A stretch of 64,000 nucleotides of DNA, taken from the NCBI GenBank assembly GCA_910587045.1, contig CAJULG010000004.1, positions 104,516 to 168,515 on the forward strand, given 5' to 3'. Each line of letters opens with the position of its first letter. Positions within the stretch are counted from its first letter, which is position 1. The notes under the pieces were generated by a model. It was not told the DNA's origin and did no database searches. It saw only the letters and a list, made by a program, of their open reading frames with translations. The position numbers were made by a program, and so were the translations under genes. This document shows, piece after piece, positions 26,474 through 34,826 of the stretch. The stretch comes from an uncultured Lachnospiraceae bacterium (GTDB taxonomy: Bacteria; Bacillota; Clostridia; Lachnospirales; Lachnospiraceae).

Positions 26474-26502
26474 TTGACAAATGTGTATATAGAGTGTATA
26501 TA
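26474..26502 (+). promoter_or_regulatory. Promoter of Ytr-like operon
   Basis: Consensus TTGACA, 17 bases, TATATA. The whole spacer and start region is covered by palindromic operator half-sites. Confidence 0.7.
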
Positions 26503-26525
26503 TGAACATATACAGATTATACACA
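26482..26525 (+). promoter_or_regulatory. Nested palindromic operator for YtrA-type repressor
   Basis: Inner dyad TGTATAT-N6-ATATACA (26495-26514) lies inside an outer dyad TGTGTATA...TATACACA (26482-26525), with centres one base apart. It overlaps the -10 box. YtrA-subfamily GntR regulators bind GTGTA...TACAC-like sites, and the operon encodes such a regulator at 28073, so autoregulation is likely. Confidence 0.65.
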
Positions 26526-26536
26526 AGGAGAAGGAT

Positions 26537-27400
26537 ATGCTGAAAATTGAAAACGTATCAAAGAGAAAACAAACTTTTGAACTGAATCACATTTCCTTTG
26601 AACTTCCGGGCGGCTATATTATGGGACTGATCGGAGAAAATGGTGCAGGAAAGACCACCCTTCTCCGGATCATTGCGGGGCTGTATTCTGTAGATGAGGG
26701 CAGGCTTATATTTGGCGGGCAGGACTATATGGAGACAGAGGCGGATATCCGGCAGGAAATAGGAGTGGTCTTTCATGGTGACATGTTTGACAGCTCCGTA
26801 AGTCTGGCAGGAAATGCCCGACGCTATGGCAGCTTCTATCCTGCTTATGACGAAAATGTGTTAAAGCATTATGCCAATTTATTTCAGCTGAATATGAAAA
26901 AACGTTACCGTCAGCTTTCCAAAGGGGAAAAGCTGAAGTTTGCCCTGGCTTTTGCTCTGGCACATAAGCCCAGGCTTTTACTGCTGGATGAACCCACAGC
27001 GAATTTCGATACGGAGTTTCGTACCGGATTCTTCCAGGTGCTGAGGGAGTATACAGGCAATGGTGAGAATTCGGTTATTCTTTCCACACATATTACCTCG
27101 GATATTGATAAAGCGGCGGATTATCTTCTGTATCTCCGGGAGGGCAGGCAGATTTTATTCGGTGATATTGAACGTATCCGGGATGCCTACCGGATGGCAG
27201 CCGGTGAAGACTATAAGCTCAGGCTGTTAAAGGAACGGGTGGTCCATCTGGAGCACGGGGAATATGGAAGCAAGGCCCTGGTACGCAACTCCGGGTCGCC
27301 ATTTGACCCTGCGCTTCGGATTTGGGAGCCCTCGATAGAGGAACTGATGTATCATATGGCAAAGGGGGGAATGCAGCATGGCAGCACAGATCAGTTATAA
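26537..27400 (+). CDS. ABC transporter ATP-binding protein, YtrB type
   Basis: 287 residues: Walker A GENGAGKTT, signature LSKGEKLKFALAFAL (a LSKGE variant of LSGGQ, common in this subfamily), Walker B LLLLDEPTANFD, H-loop STH. It pairs with the membrane protein encoded next, which it overlaps by 23 bases. AAGGAG precedes the ATG; the frame is open further upstream, but that part is promoter and operator. Confidence 0.85.
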   Translation: MLKIENVSKRKQTFELNHISFELPGGYIMGLIGENGAGKTTLLRIIAGLYSVDEGRLIFGGQDYMETEADIRQEIGVVFHGDMFDSSVSLAGNARRYGSFYPAYDENVLKHYANLFQLNMKKRYRQLSKGEKLKFALAFALAHKPRLLLLDEPTANFDTEFRTGFFQVLREYTGNGENSVILSTHITSDIDKAADYLLYLREGRQILFGDIERIRDAYRMAAGEDYKLRLLKERVVHLEHGEYGSKALVRNSGSPFDPALRIWEPSIEELMYHMAKGGMQHGSTDQL

Positions 27401-28082
27401 ACGGGTAATACGGGATTATTTTGCTGATTTTGTCAGTGGCTTCTGTAAGGAACGTCTGGGACTGCCTGTTTGCTATATGGCAGTTGCGTGTCCGTTTGCC
27501 GGTGTCCTTGCCGACTTCTGTAAGGAACGTCTGAACTGGCTGATCGGCATACCGGTTTTTTTTGCACTGTTGAGCAGTGCATTTCATACGGTATCCCTTC
27601 CATTCATGATGTATCTGATTCCGTATTCCAGACAGGAACGGGAGACATATATTCAGAAAATGCTGGTGGTAAAGGTTGGAATTCCGATTGCATTCGCCTG
27701 TCTGTGTGATATTGTGGCATTATTTACAGGCTCCGTGACGTTTTATGCATTGATCCTGCAGATAATAAGCATTTTCGTTGTTACCTTTATCAGTGGAATG
27801 CTGAGTGATGGAAGAGCAGGTGATATGACGGAACGACGGGCATACGGGGGAATGCGGTATTATGTGTTTCTTCTGGTTCTGCTCTGTTACTTTGAAGGCT
27901 CCGGGATCCTTGCGCTTTGCATGGTTCCAATCAGCGGGACGGTATTCTGGATCGTAATCGGCATTCTGGCAGTCACGCTTCTTCCGGGTATGGCGGCAGC
28001 GGGAATGCATTGGAAGGATATCCGCAGCAGCTTTGCAGATTATGAACTGGCAGTTGAGACAGAGGTGAAGGTATGCAGATAA
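27378..28082 (+). CDS. ABC-2-like membrane protein of Ytr-type operon
   Basis: 234 residues with six hydrophobic segments and no clear family motif; position suggests it is the permease for the preceding ATPase. Near the N terminus the motif (A)DF..CKERL occurs twice because a 19-bp sequence is repeated 75 bp apart (27440-27458 and 27515-27533), adding 25 in-frame residues. The stop overlaps the GntR start. Confidence 0.7.
   Translation: MAAQISYKRVIRDYFADFVSGFCKERLGLPVCYMAVACPFAGVLADFCKERLNWLIGIPVFFALLSSAFHTVSLPFMMYLIPYSRQERETYIQKMLVVKVGIPIAFACLCDIVALFTGSVTFYALILQIISIFVVTFISGMLSDGRAGDMTERRAYGGMRYYVFLLVLLCYFEGSGILALCMVPISGTVFWIVIGILAVTLLPGMAAAGMHWKDIRSSFADYELAVETEVKVCR
27440..27533 (+). repeat. 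19-bp direct repeats 75 bp apart inside permease gene
   Basis: CTTCTGTAAGGAACGTCTG occurs at 27440-27458 and again at 27515-27533. The period is 25 codons, so the frame is kept. Encodes FCKERL twice. Confidence 0.9.
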
Positions 28083-28438
28083 TTATTGAACCGCATGGCA
28101 CGTATGCCATATATGAACAGATCGTAAACCAGATGAAGAATGCCATCGTATCCGGCGAATTGTCGGCAAACGAAGCGCTTCCCTCGATCCGGGGACTGGC
28201 GGCGGATATCGGTGTCAGCGTGATCACAACAAAACGGGCATATGAGGAGCTGGAGCGGGAGGGATTGATTCGCTCAGTGGCAAATAAGGGCTTCTATGTC
28301 TGCGAATACAATACTGACTATCTTCATGAAAAGCAGCTGATACAGGTTGAGAAGCATTTTATGGAGGTGATCGACCTGGCGAAGCAGGCAGGTCTTTCAA
28401 AGGATGAGATTCGGGATATGTTGGAGGGATTGTTATGA
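28073..28438 (+). CDS. ytrA: YtrA-subfamily GntR transcriptional regulator
   Basis: 121 residues: winged helix-turn-helix (YEQIVNQMKNAIVSGEL, LPSIRGLAADIGVS, TTKRAYEELEREGLI) plus a short C-terminal helical dimerisation region of ~45 residues, as in the YtrA subfamily. These usually repress an ABC transporter operon and are released by cell-wall-active antibiotics. It probably acts at the nested palindromes at 26482-26525. It overlaps both neighbouring genes by a few bases. Confidence 0.88.
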   Translation: MQIIIEPHGTYAIYEQIVNQMKNAIVSGELSANEALPSIRGLAADIGVSVITTKRAYEELEREGLIRSVANKGFYVCEYNTDYLHEKQLIQVEKHFMEVIDLAKQAGLSKDEIRDMLEGLL

Positions 28439-29121
28439 ACACGGATATTATATTTTCAGCCAGTCAGGTAAACGGCCGGACACGGGGCAGAAGAAGATTC
28501 AGACTGACAGATATCAGCTTTGCATTGCCGGCAGGTTATATCATGGGGCTGATCGGGAAAAACGGTGCAGGAAAAACCACATTTTTTGATTATATCATGA
28601 ACGAAACCAGGCGATATACAGGTGAGATGTGTCTGGATGGAAGAGATATTCATGAAGATCATCTCTGGACGCTGGATCAGATCGGATTCGTTTCAGAGAA
28701 AAATGAGTTTATGGAATTGCGAACGGCAGAACAGAATGCACAGCTTTTAGGCGGGTTTTATTCTGATTTTGACATGGCGCTGTTTGAGGAGATGCTGGAA
28801 CAGATGGAGATTTCCGGGAAGAAAACTCTTGGCAAAATGTCACGGGGAGAATTAATGAAATTTCAGCTGGCGTTTGCTGCGGCACACAGACCGAAGCTGT
28901 ATCTGATGGATGAAGCGACGGCCGGTATGGATCCGGTATTCCGCATTGATTTCTACCGCCTGCTCCGGCGGTTCATTCAGGATGAGAGCTGCTCTGTTAT
29001 TTTATCTACTCATCTGGAAGAGGAGATTGAGAAGCAGTTGGACTATGTGGGTATGCTGGAAAGCGGCCGGTTTATTTCTTTTAGAGAGAATACACCTGAG
29101 CGGGGAGGGGTGCAGGGATGA
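28435..29121 (+). CDS. Second ABC ATP-binding protein of Ytr-type operon
   Basis: 228 residues: Walker A GKNGAGKTT, signature MSRGELMKFQLAFAA, Walker B LYLMDEATAGMD (Ala where Pro is usual), H-loop STH. It is related to the first ATPase of the operon and pairs with the membrane protein encoded next. Start and stop codons both overlap neighbours as ATGA, showing tight coupling. Confidence 0.85.
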   Translation: MNTDIIFSASQVNGRTRGRRRFRLTDISFALPAGYIMGLIGKNGAGKTTFFDYIMNETRRYTGEMCLDGRDIHEDHLWTLDQIGFVSEKNEFMELRTAEQNAQLLGGFYSDFDMALFEEMLEQMEISGKKTLGKMSRGELMKFQLAFAAAHRPKLYLMDEATAGMDPVFRIDFYRLLRRFIQDESCSVILSTHLEEEIEKQLDYVGMLESGRFISFRENTPERGGVQG

Positions 29122-29642
29122 AACAAGAGGACAATAAGAAAGAAATGATGGAAAAACAGCAGAGGAATGTTATCCGGGAATTTGATAAGGAATTATTTAC
29201 TTATACCGGACAGGTTGCATGGTTTATGCCCGGCATAATTTCCTTTCTATTGATCTGTCTGATGGCAATACCATTCCAGGAGGTAGGCCCGGGTGATTAT
29301 ATAATATGGGTGAGTGGATGTAATTTCTCCGCGTGGATTTCGTACTTTGTGCTGCAACCCTATCTTTATACCACGGATACCCTCAGCCCGCGCAATACGA
29401 CAAGCGTTACCTATAACAAGCTAAGATATCTGCCTGTCAGCAGAAAGCAGTATAACAGAGTCCGGCTTGGTTATGTCATCCGTTATGTATGGAAGCTGAC
29501 CCTGATCGGTCTGACGGTGCAATGTCTGTCTGCATTTCTGACGACAGGAACGGTTACAGTATGGAATGTATTATACGGGATTGGAATTTTATTTGTGGCG
29601 CCACTCCTGATCGGCTGGCTTCAGCTTATGATAAACCGTTGA
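29118..29642 (+). CDS. Membrane protein, ABC-2-like permease
   Basis: 174 residues with four hydrophobic segments (about 33-52, 63-83, 115-140, 148-170) and a charged N-terminal tail. No family motif recognised; position after an ATPase gene and ATGA overlap suggest it is the partner permease. It is last in the Ytr-type operon; no strong terminator is seen before the next promoter. Confidence 0.65.
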   Translation: MKQEDNKKEMMEKQQRNVIREFDKELFTYTGQVAWFMPGIISFLLICLMAIPFQEVGPGDYIIWVSGCNFSAWISYFVLQPYLYTTDTLSPRNTTSVTYNKLRYLPVSRKQYNRVRLGYVIRYVWKLTLIGLTVQCLSAFLTTGTVTVWNVLYGIGILFVAPLLIGWLQLMINR

Positions 29643-29681
29643 TCCGTATTATAGAATATCGCTGGATTTAGCTGTCTCCCG

Positions 29682-29710
29682 TTGCTTTTATTTTCTCTTT
29701 CCGCTATAAT
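29682..29710 (+). promoter_or_regulatory. Promoter of structured leader
   Basis: TTGCTT, 17 bases, perfect TATAAT. The transcript would start near 29717 and have a ~140-base leader. Confidence 0.7.
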
Positions 29711-29716
29711 GAACGC

Positions 29717-29857
29717 ATAAGCCTGATTTAACATGAGGAGAGGCCCGTCGAAGACGGGAGGAGTCCTGATGTTTAATTGCAGTAATGCGGAGAGATACTA
29801 AGGAAACGTAGCAGGTAACAAAGGGACTGATATTCCGGATCAGAAGGAGAAGCAAGG
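29717..29857 (+). promoter_or_regulatory. Structured 5' leader of flavodoxin-SCP2 gene, with hairpin motif copy 2
   Basis: The leader carries the hairpin motif at 29730-29773 (AACAT/ATGTT outer stem, AGGA/TCCT, internal loop GAGG against AGGAG, CCCGTC-GAA-GACGGG), then a small GCA/TGC hairpin, and a CTGAT/ATCAG hairpin directly before the SD AAGGAG. It does not match any riboswitch consensus I can recall. No terminator is visible, so if it regulates, translation control is more likely. The related copy at bases 1-48 supports a real RNA element. Confidence 0.5.
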
Positions 29858-30856
29858 ATGAAGATCAATATATATTATGGCGGACGTGGACTGATTGAAG
29901 ATCCTACCTTATATGTCATAAGTAAATTAACAGAGGTTTTGGAGGAACTGCGTGTTGAGGTGAGCCGATACAATCTTTACGATGAAAAGGGAACGATCGC
30001 TACTCTGCCGGCAACATTAAAGGAGGCCGATGGCGTGATACTGGCGGTTTCGGTTGAATGGTTCGGGATCGGCGGCTATATGCAGCAGTTCCTGGATATG
30101 TGCTGGCTTTATGGTGACAAGGACAAGCTAAAGAGTCTGTATATGCTTCCCGTGGTTATGGCAACCACTTACGGGGAACGGGATGCGGAGGCGGCGCTGG
30201 TAAAGGCATGGGAAACCTTAGGCGGTTCCGCTATCCGGGGCCTGACTGCATATGTGGAGAATCATACGGATTTTGAAACCTCTTCCGTGTATCGGGATAT
30301 TATAGAGAAGCAGGCGGAAAGCCTGTATCGTGCCATCAATCAGAGCATTGCTGTTTTTCCGAACAGCAATGTGGTGGTAAGAGAAAATGTATCTAAGACA
30401 AAGACTATTGATCTGACTCCGCAGGAAAGCGAGCAGCTGTCCAGATTTGTTTCCGATGATACCTATGTGAAGAAGCAGAAGAAGGATATTGAGGAGCTGT
30501 CGGCAATGTTTAAGTCCATGCTGGGTGATGCTGAAGAGCTGGAAAAGGAAGGGGAGTTTATCCGGGAGCTGCGGACGAATTTCTATCCGCAGGATGATTT
30601 CCATGCAAAATATATCATCATCATTCCGGACCGGGAGTCTACCCTGTCCATTGAAGTGACGCCGAACAGTGTAAAATGCTGGTACAGTGATGATACGGAA
30701 GCGGATGTGGTGATGAAGGCAGAGACCAAGGTATTAAAAGCCATTATTAATGGCAAGAATACATTTCAGAGGGCATTTATGGCAGGCGAGATCACTGCAA
30801 AGGGGAATTTCAAGACGCTGCGTACTCTGGACGAGATATTCCGGTTCCGGTATTAA
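29858..30856 (+). CDS. Flavodoxin-like / SCP2 sterol-binding-domain fusion protein
   Basis: 332 residues. The first ~170 look like an NADPH-dependent FMN reductase / flavodoxin fold (INIYYGGRG, ADGVILAVSVEWFGIGGYMQQFLD, VVMATTYGERD). The last ~100 are SCP2-like (FHAKYIIIIPDRESTLSIEV, ADVVMKAETKVLKAIINGK, FMAGEITAKGNFKTLRTLDEIF). A linker rich in Lys/Glu joins them. The fusion suggests a flavin-dependent step on a hydrophobic ligand held by the SCP2 domain; substrate is unknown. AAGGAG precedes the start, and a structured leader lies upstream. Confidence 0.72.
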   Translation: MKINIYYGGRGLIEDPTLYVISKLTEVLEELRVEVSRYNLYDEKGTIATLPATLKEADGVILAVSVEWFGIGGYMQQFLDMCWLYGDKDKLKSLYMLPVVMATTYGERDAEAALVKAWETLGGSAIRGLTAYVENHTDFETSSVYRDIIEKQAESLYRAINQSIAVFPNSNVVVRENVSKTKTIDLTPQESEQLSRFVSDDTYVKKQKKDIEELSAMFKSMLGDAEELEKEGEFIRELRTNFYPQDDFHAKYIIIIPDRESTLSIEVTPNSVKCWYSDDTEADVVMKAETKVLKAIINGKNTFQRAFMAGEITAKGNFKTLRTLDEIFRFRY

Positions 30857-30972
30857 TAATCCGGATCCGGCGCCTGGTATAACAGGTATGGAACCACGTC
30901 TGGATTGCTTCGACAGGAGACTGCTGCCGGAGAAGACAGGCATCAGACAGGAAAGATTAGGATGTGAGCAGC

Positions 30973-32565
30973 ATGTCATACATGGCATTATACCGCAAAT
31001 GGCGGCCAGATACATTTGAAGAGGTAAAAGGACAGGAGCATATCGTAACCACGCTGAAAAACCAGTTGATGCATGACCGGATCGGCCACGCATATCTGTT
31101 CTGTGGAACCAGGGGAACAGGTAAGACAACGATCGCCAAGCTGTTTGCTCGTGCAGTTAACTGTGAGCAGCCGGTCATGGGAAGTCCCTGCGGTACCTGC
31201 CCAAGCTGCCGTTCGATCGCAGAAGGCAGCTCTATGAATGTGATAGAGATTGATGCGGCATCCAATAATGGCGTGGACAATATCCGGGAGATCCGGGACG
31301 AAGTGCAGTATTCTCCAACAGAGGGAAGATATAAGGTTTACATTATCGACGAGGTGCATATGCTTTCGATCGGAGCATTTAATGCGCTGCTGAAGACACT
31401 GGAGGAACCTCCTTCCTATGTGATCTTCATTCTGGCAACTACAGAAGCACATAAGATTCCCATTACGATCCTTTCACGCTGTCAGCGTTATGATTTTCGG
31501 AGAATATCGGTAGAGACTATTTCGGATCGGTTATCTGATCTTATGGAGCGGGAAGGGCAGCAGGTAGAGAAGAAGGCAGTGGATTACATTGCCAGAGTAG
31601 CGGACGGTTCCATGCGTGACGCATTAAGTCTCTTAGATCAATGTATCGCCTTTTACCTGGGCGAGACCCTGACCTATGAGAAATGTCTGGATGTCCTGGG
31701 AGCCGTTGATATTGAGGTCTTTATCCGTCTGTTGAAAGCAGTGGAGGAGAAAGATGTAACCGGGGCAGTGGATATGATCGATGATATCATCTGGCAGGGA
31801 AGAGAACTGGGGCAGTTTATAACAGATTTTACCTGGTTCATGCGCAACCTTCTGTTGATAAAAAGCGCGAAGGAAAGTGCTTCTAAGCTGGATCTGTCAA
31901 AGGAAAATATGGAGGCAATGGAACAGATGGCGGACGGTCTGTCACTGGATTCTCTTATGCGGTATATCCGTATTTTCTCAGAATTATCCAATCAGATAAA
32001 GTATGCCGGACAGAAGCGGGTGGTGTTAGAGCTTGCAGTCATCAAGCTCTGCATACCGGAGATGGAGCGTAATTATGATTCCATCCTGCAGCGCATGGAA
32101 GAGTTATCCAGGAAAGTCGATTCCTGTATGTCCCGGCCGGTACAGCCGGTGGCAGCCCGTATGCCGGAGGTAATGGAAGCGGAGAAGAAGGAGGAGACCC
32201 TGGAGGATTTAAAGAAGACCCTGCCGGAAGCAACCGTACAGGAGCTTCAGGCGATCGCATCCCGCCGGTCAGAGGTATTCCGGCAGTTAGAACCTGCCCT
32301 GAGCGGTCTGCTTCGCACGTCAGATGTGCGGATCAACAAGGAAAAGCGCTCCATCGTGGTCCTTCTGGATGAGAAGAATCAGGGACTGCTGCAGAATAAT
32401 GAAGAAGACCGGAAGGCGATCGAGGATGCGTTTATGAAAGTGACACAACGACAGATTTCTGTAGAATTCCGGAAGCAAATGCCGAAGGGTTCCATGCAAC
32501 AGGATCTTGTCCGTATGGATATATTTGAAGAAATGAATATTCCAGTGGAATATGATGATAATTAG
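30973..32565 (+). CDS. dnaX: DNA polymerase III subunits gamma/tau
   Basis: Clamp-loader ATPase, 530 residues: typical start MSYMALYRKWRP, Walker A GTRGTGKTT, zinc-binding Cys set (CEQPVMGSPCGTCPSC), Walker B and DExx box VYIIDEVHM, sensor region LSRCQRYDF, then the tau-like C-terminal part. It heads the conserved dnaX-ybaB-recR cluster. The start is the ATG giving MSYMALY; a GTG three codons earlier is possible. No SRP RNA consensus is found directly upstream, unlike Bacillus. Confidence 0.95.
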   Translation: MSYMALYRKWRPDTFEEVKGQEHIVTTLKNQLMHDRIGHAYLFCGTRGTGKTTIAKLFARAVNCEQPVMGSPCGTCPSCRSIAEGSSMNVIEIDAASNNGVDNIREIRDEVQYSPTEGRYKVYIIDEVHMLSIGAFNALLKTLEEPPSYVIFILATTEAHKIPITILSRCQRYDFRRISVETISDRLSDLMEREGQQVEKKAVDYIARVADGSMRDALSLLDQCIAFYLGETLTYEKCLDVLGAVDIEVFIRLLKAVEEKDVTGAVDMIDDIIWQGRELGQFITDFTWFMRNLLLIKSAKESASKLDLSKENMEAMEQMADGLSLDSLMRYIRIFSELSNQIKYAGQKRVVLELAVIKLCIPEMERNYDSILQRMEELSRKVDSCMSRPVQPVAARMPEVMEAEKKEETLEDLKKTLPEATVQELQAIASRRSEVFRQLEPALSGLLRTSDVRINKEKRSIVVLLDEKNQGLLQNNEEDRKAIEDAFMKVTQRQISVEFRKQMPKGSMQQDLVRMDIFEEMNIPVEYDDN

Positions 32566-32576
32566 GAGGATGAAAA

Positions 32577-32930
32577 ATGGCAAAACGTGGTGGATATCCC
32601 GGAGGAATGATGCCGGGTAATATGAATAATCTGATGAAGCAGGCGCAGAAAATGCAGAAGCAGATGGAAGAGGCAACGAAAGCGCTGGAAGAAAAGACCT
32701 ACGAAGCGACTGCCGGCGGCGGTGTTGTTAAGGTAACTGTCAGTGGCAAAAAGGAGATCATCTCGATTGAACTGGATGAAGAGGTGGTAGACAAGGATGA
32801 TATTGAAATGCTGCAGGATCTGATCATGGCGGCGGCCAATGAAGCGCTTCGGGCCCAGGAGGAGGATTCCAGCAAGGAAATGTCCAGGATTACCGGGAAC
32901 ATGGGAGGAATGGGAGGCTTTCCGTTCTGA
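32577..32930 (+). CDS. ybaB: YbaB/EbfC family nucleoid-associated protein
   Basis: 117 residues: a Gly/Met-rich N terminus (GGYPGGMMPGNMNNLMKQAQ), a coiled-coil helix, and the conserved AGGGVVKVTVSGK and VDKDDIEMLQDLIMAAANEA motifs. Members bind DNA as dimers and are encoded with dnaX and recR in most Firmicutes, as here (gap of 11 bases before, 2 after). Confidence 0.93.
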   Translation: MAKRGGYPGGMMPGNMNNLMKQAQKMQKQMEEATKALEEKTYEATAGGGVVKVTVSGKKEIISIELDEEVVDKDDIEMLQDLIMAAANEALRAQEEDSSKEMSRITGNMGGMGGFPF

Positions 32931-32932
32931 TC

Positions 32933-33532
32933 ATGAATTACTATAGTACAGAAATCAGTAATCTAATCGATCAGTTGTCCAGGCTGCCGGGTATTGGCGG
33001 AAAGTCTGCCCAGCGCCTGGCGTTTCACATTATTGATATGCCAATGGATCAGGTGGAGCAGTTAGCTGCCACCATACAGAGAACCCGCAAAAATGTGAAA
33101 TACTGTAAGTCCTGTTATACACTGACGGATAAGGAGATCTGTCCGATCTGTGCATCGGAGAAGCGGGATCATGGAACGATCATGGTAGTAGAGGATACCA
33201 GGGATCTGGCGGCATACGAGCGTACCGGACGATTTGAGGGTGTGTATCATGTTCTCCATGGCGCACTGGATCCGGCAATGGGGAAAGGGCCGGAGGATAT
33301 AAAGCTGAAAGAGCTTTTAAAGCGGCTGCAGGCAGAAGAGGTCGAGGAATTGATCATAGCTACAAATTCAGATGTCCCGGGAGAGGCGACTGCCATGTAT
33401 ATCAGCAGGCTGGTCAAGCCTTCCGGTATTAAGGTCAGCCGGATCGCGAGCGGGGTTCCGATCGGCGGAGAGTTGGAATGTATTGATGAAGTAACGCTGC
33501 TACGTGCTTTAGAGGGCAGGGTTTACCTATAA
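32933..33532 (+). CDS. recR: Recombination protein RecR
   Basis: 199 residues: helix-hairpin-helix RLPGIGGKSAQRLAFH, Cys4 zinc finger (CKSCYTLTDKEICPIC), Toprim domain (IMVVEDTRDLAAYE) and C-terminal Walker-like region. Works with RecO/RecF in loading RecA at gaps. It starts 2 bases after ybaB; the nearest SD-like GGGAGG is 15 bases away, so translation is probably coupled. Confidence 0.95.
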   Translation: MNYYSTEISNLIDQLSRLPGIGGKSAQRLAFHIIDMPMDQVEQLAATIQRTRKNVKYCKSCYTLTDKEICPICASEKRDHGTIMVVEDTRDLAAYERTGRFEGVYHVLHGALDPAMGKGPEDIKLKELLKRLQAEEVEELIIATNSDVPGEATAMYISRLVKPSGIKVSRIASGVPIGGELECIDEVTLLRALEGRVYL

Positions 33533-33560
33533 AATAACATAAGAAAGTGAAGGTGATACT

Positions 33561-34637
33561 ATGAAACGAATCGGTATGTTGACCAGCGGCGGGGATTGTC
33601 AGGCATTGAACGCAACCATGCGCGGCGTGGTAAAGGGTCTGTATGGTTCCTTTAAGGAGGTTGAGATTTATGGTTTCCTGGAGGGCTATAAAGGCTTAAT
33701 GTATGGAAATTATAAGCAGCTTAAGGCAGAAGATTTCTCCGGTATTCTTACCAGAGGCGGTACGATTCTCGGCAGCTCCAGACAGCCCTTTAAGCTGATG
33801 CGGGAACCGGATGCCAACGGTCTCGATAAAGTAAAGGCAATGAAGGATACCTATAAGAAGCTGAAACTGGATTGTCTGGTGGTATTAGGCGGTAATGGTT
33901 CCCAGAAGACGGCCAACCTTCTGAGTGAGGAAGGCCTGAATGTGATCGGACTGCCAAAGACCATTGATAATGACCTATGGGGAACAGATATGACCTTTGG
34001 ATTCCAGAGTGCAGTGGACATTGCGACCGATGCCATTGACTGTATTCATACAACGGCGGCTTCCCATGGACGTGTATTTATCGTAGAGATCATGGGACAT
34101 AAGGTAGGATGGATCACACTGCATGCCGGGATTGCCGGCGGGGCGGATATTATTCTGATCCCTGAGATCCCTTATGATATTAAGAATGTATGCAAAGCTC
34201 TGGATCGCCGTGCGAAGCAGGGTAAGAAGTTCTCCATTCTGGCAGTTGCAGAGGGCGCCATCTCAAAAGAGGTTGCGGCCCTGCCGAAGAAGGAACGGAA
34301 GGCATTGCTGGCAAATCCAAAGCATCCATCCGTAGCCTATGAGATCGCAGAACAGATCAAGGCATATGGCGGGCAGGAGGTGCGCGTAACAGTTCCCGGA
34401 CATACCCAGCGGGGAGGAAGTCCTTGTCCGTTTGACCGGGTATTGTCCAGCCGGTTTGGTGCAAAAGCGGCAGAACTGATCAAGGCCGGGAAGTTTGGAG
34501 AACTGGTGGTATTGAAGAATAATGAAGTGACTTCCATTCCACTGTCAGAGTCTGCCGGAAAGCTGAAATATGTATCACCGGATGACAGTATTGTACAGAA
34601 TGCAAAAATGCTGGGGATTTCATTCGGTGATGAATGA
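33561..34637 (+). CDS. 6-phosphofructokinase family, mixed donor signature
   Basis: 358 residues of the PFK-A superfamily; phosphorylates fructose 6-phosphate. The N-terminal TSGGDCQALN, GGTILGSSR and GHTQRGGSPCPFDR motifs are clear. Catalytic Asp136 is in PKTIDND. The donor site is unusual: GGNGS has Asn112 where GGDGS is normal, Gly113 is ATP-like, while Lys133 in PKTIDND is the residue typical of PPi-dependent enzymes. The donor (ATP, PPi or other) cannot be assigned from this. It has its own SD (AAGGTGAT) and a terminator 70 bases on. Confidence 0.88.
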   Translation: MKRIGMLTSGGDCQALNATMRGVVKGLYGSFKEVEIYGFLEGYKGLMYGNYKQLKAEDFSGILTRGGTILGSSRQPFKLMREPDANGLDKVKAMKDTYKKLKLDCLVVLGGNGSQKTANLLSEEGLNVIGLPKTIDNDLWGTDMTFGFQSAVDIATDAIDCIHTTAASHGRVFIVEIMGHKVGWITLHAGIAGGADIILIPEIPYDIKNVCKALDRRAKQGKKFSILAVAEGAISKEVAALPKKERKALLANPKHPSVAYEIAEQIKAYGGQEVRVTVPGHTQRGGSPCPFDRVLSSRFGAKAAELIKAGKFGELVVLKNNEVTSIPLSESAGKLKYVSPDDSIVQNAKMLGISFGDE

Positions 34638-34704
34638 TCATCAGGGTCAGTGTATGCAGGCGTGTTCGTGTCCGCTTGACTCGTGACTTGCGGGAATAAA
34701 GGGG

Positions 34705-34734
34705 AGAGGCACCTTTCGGGGTGCTTCTTCTGTT
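34705..34734 (+). terminator. Terminator after phosphofructokinase gene
   Basis: AGAGGCACC / GGTGCTTCT stem with one G-T pair and a six-base loop, followed by TCTGTT. Confidence 0.65.
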
Positions 34735-34826
34735 CCGTCATGCACAAATATTTTAACCTTCGCATACAATATCATATATTTTGTCATTGCGGTTCAGTCG
34801 GAAGGCAGATGACAGGGAGGTTGAAT

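Noticed and set aside
29764..29810. Hammerhead ribozyme (CTGATG and GGAAAC are present in the leader)
   Set aside because: The core would be CUGAUGU instead of CUGANGA and no proper third helix or cleavage triplet is found.
30857..30972. SRP RNA expected upstream of dnaX by analogy with Bacillus
   Set aside because: The conserved SRP apical sequence (GGTCAGG...GGAAGGAAGCAGCC type) is absent; the interval shows no such fold.
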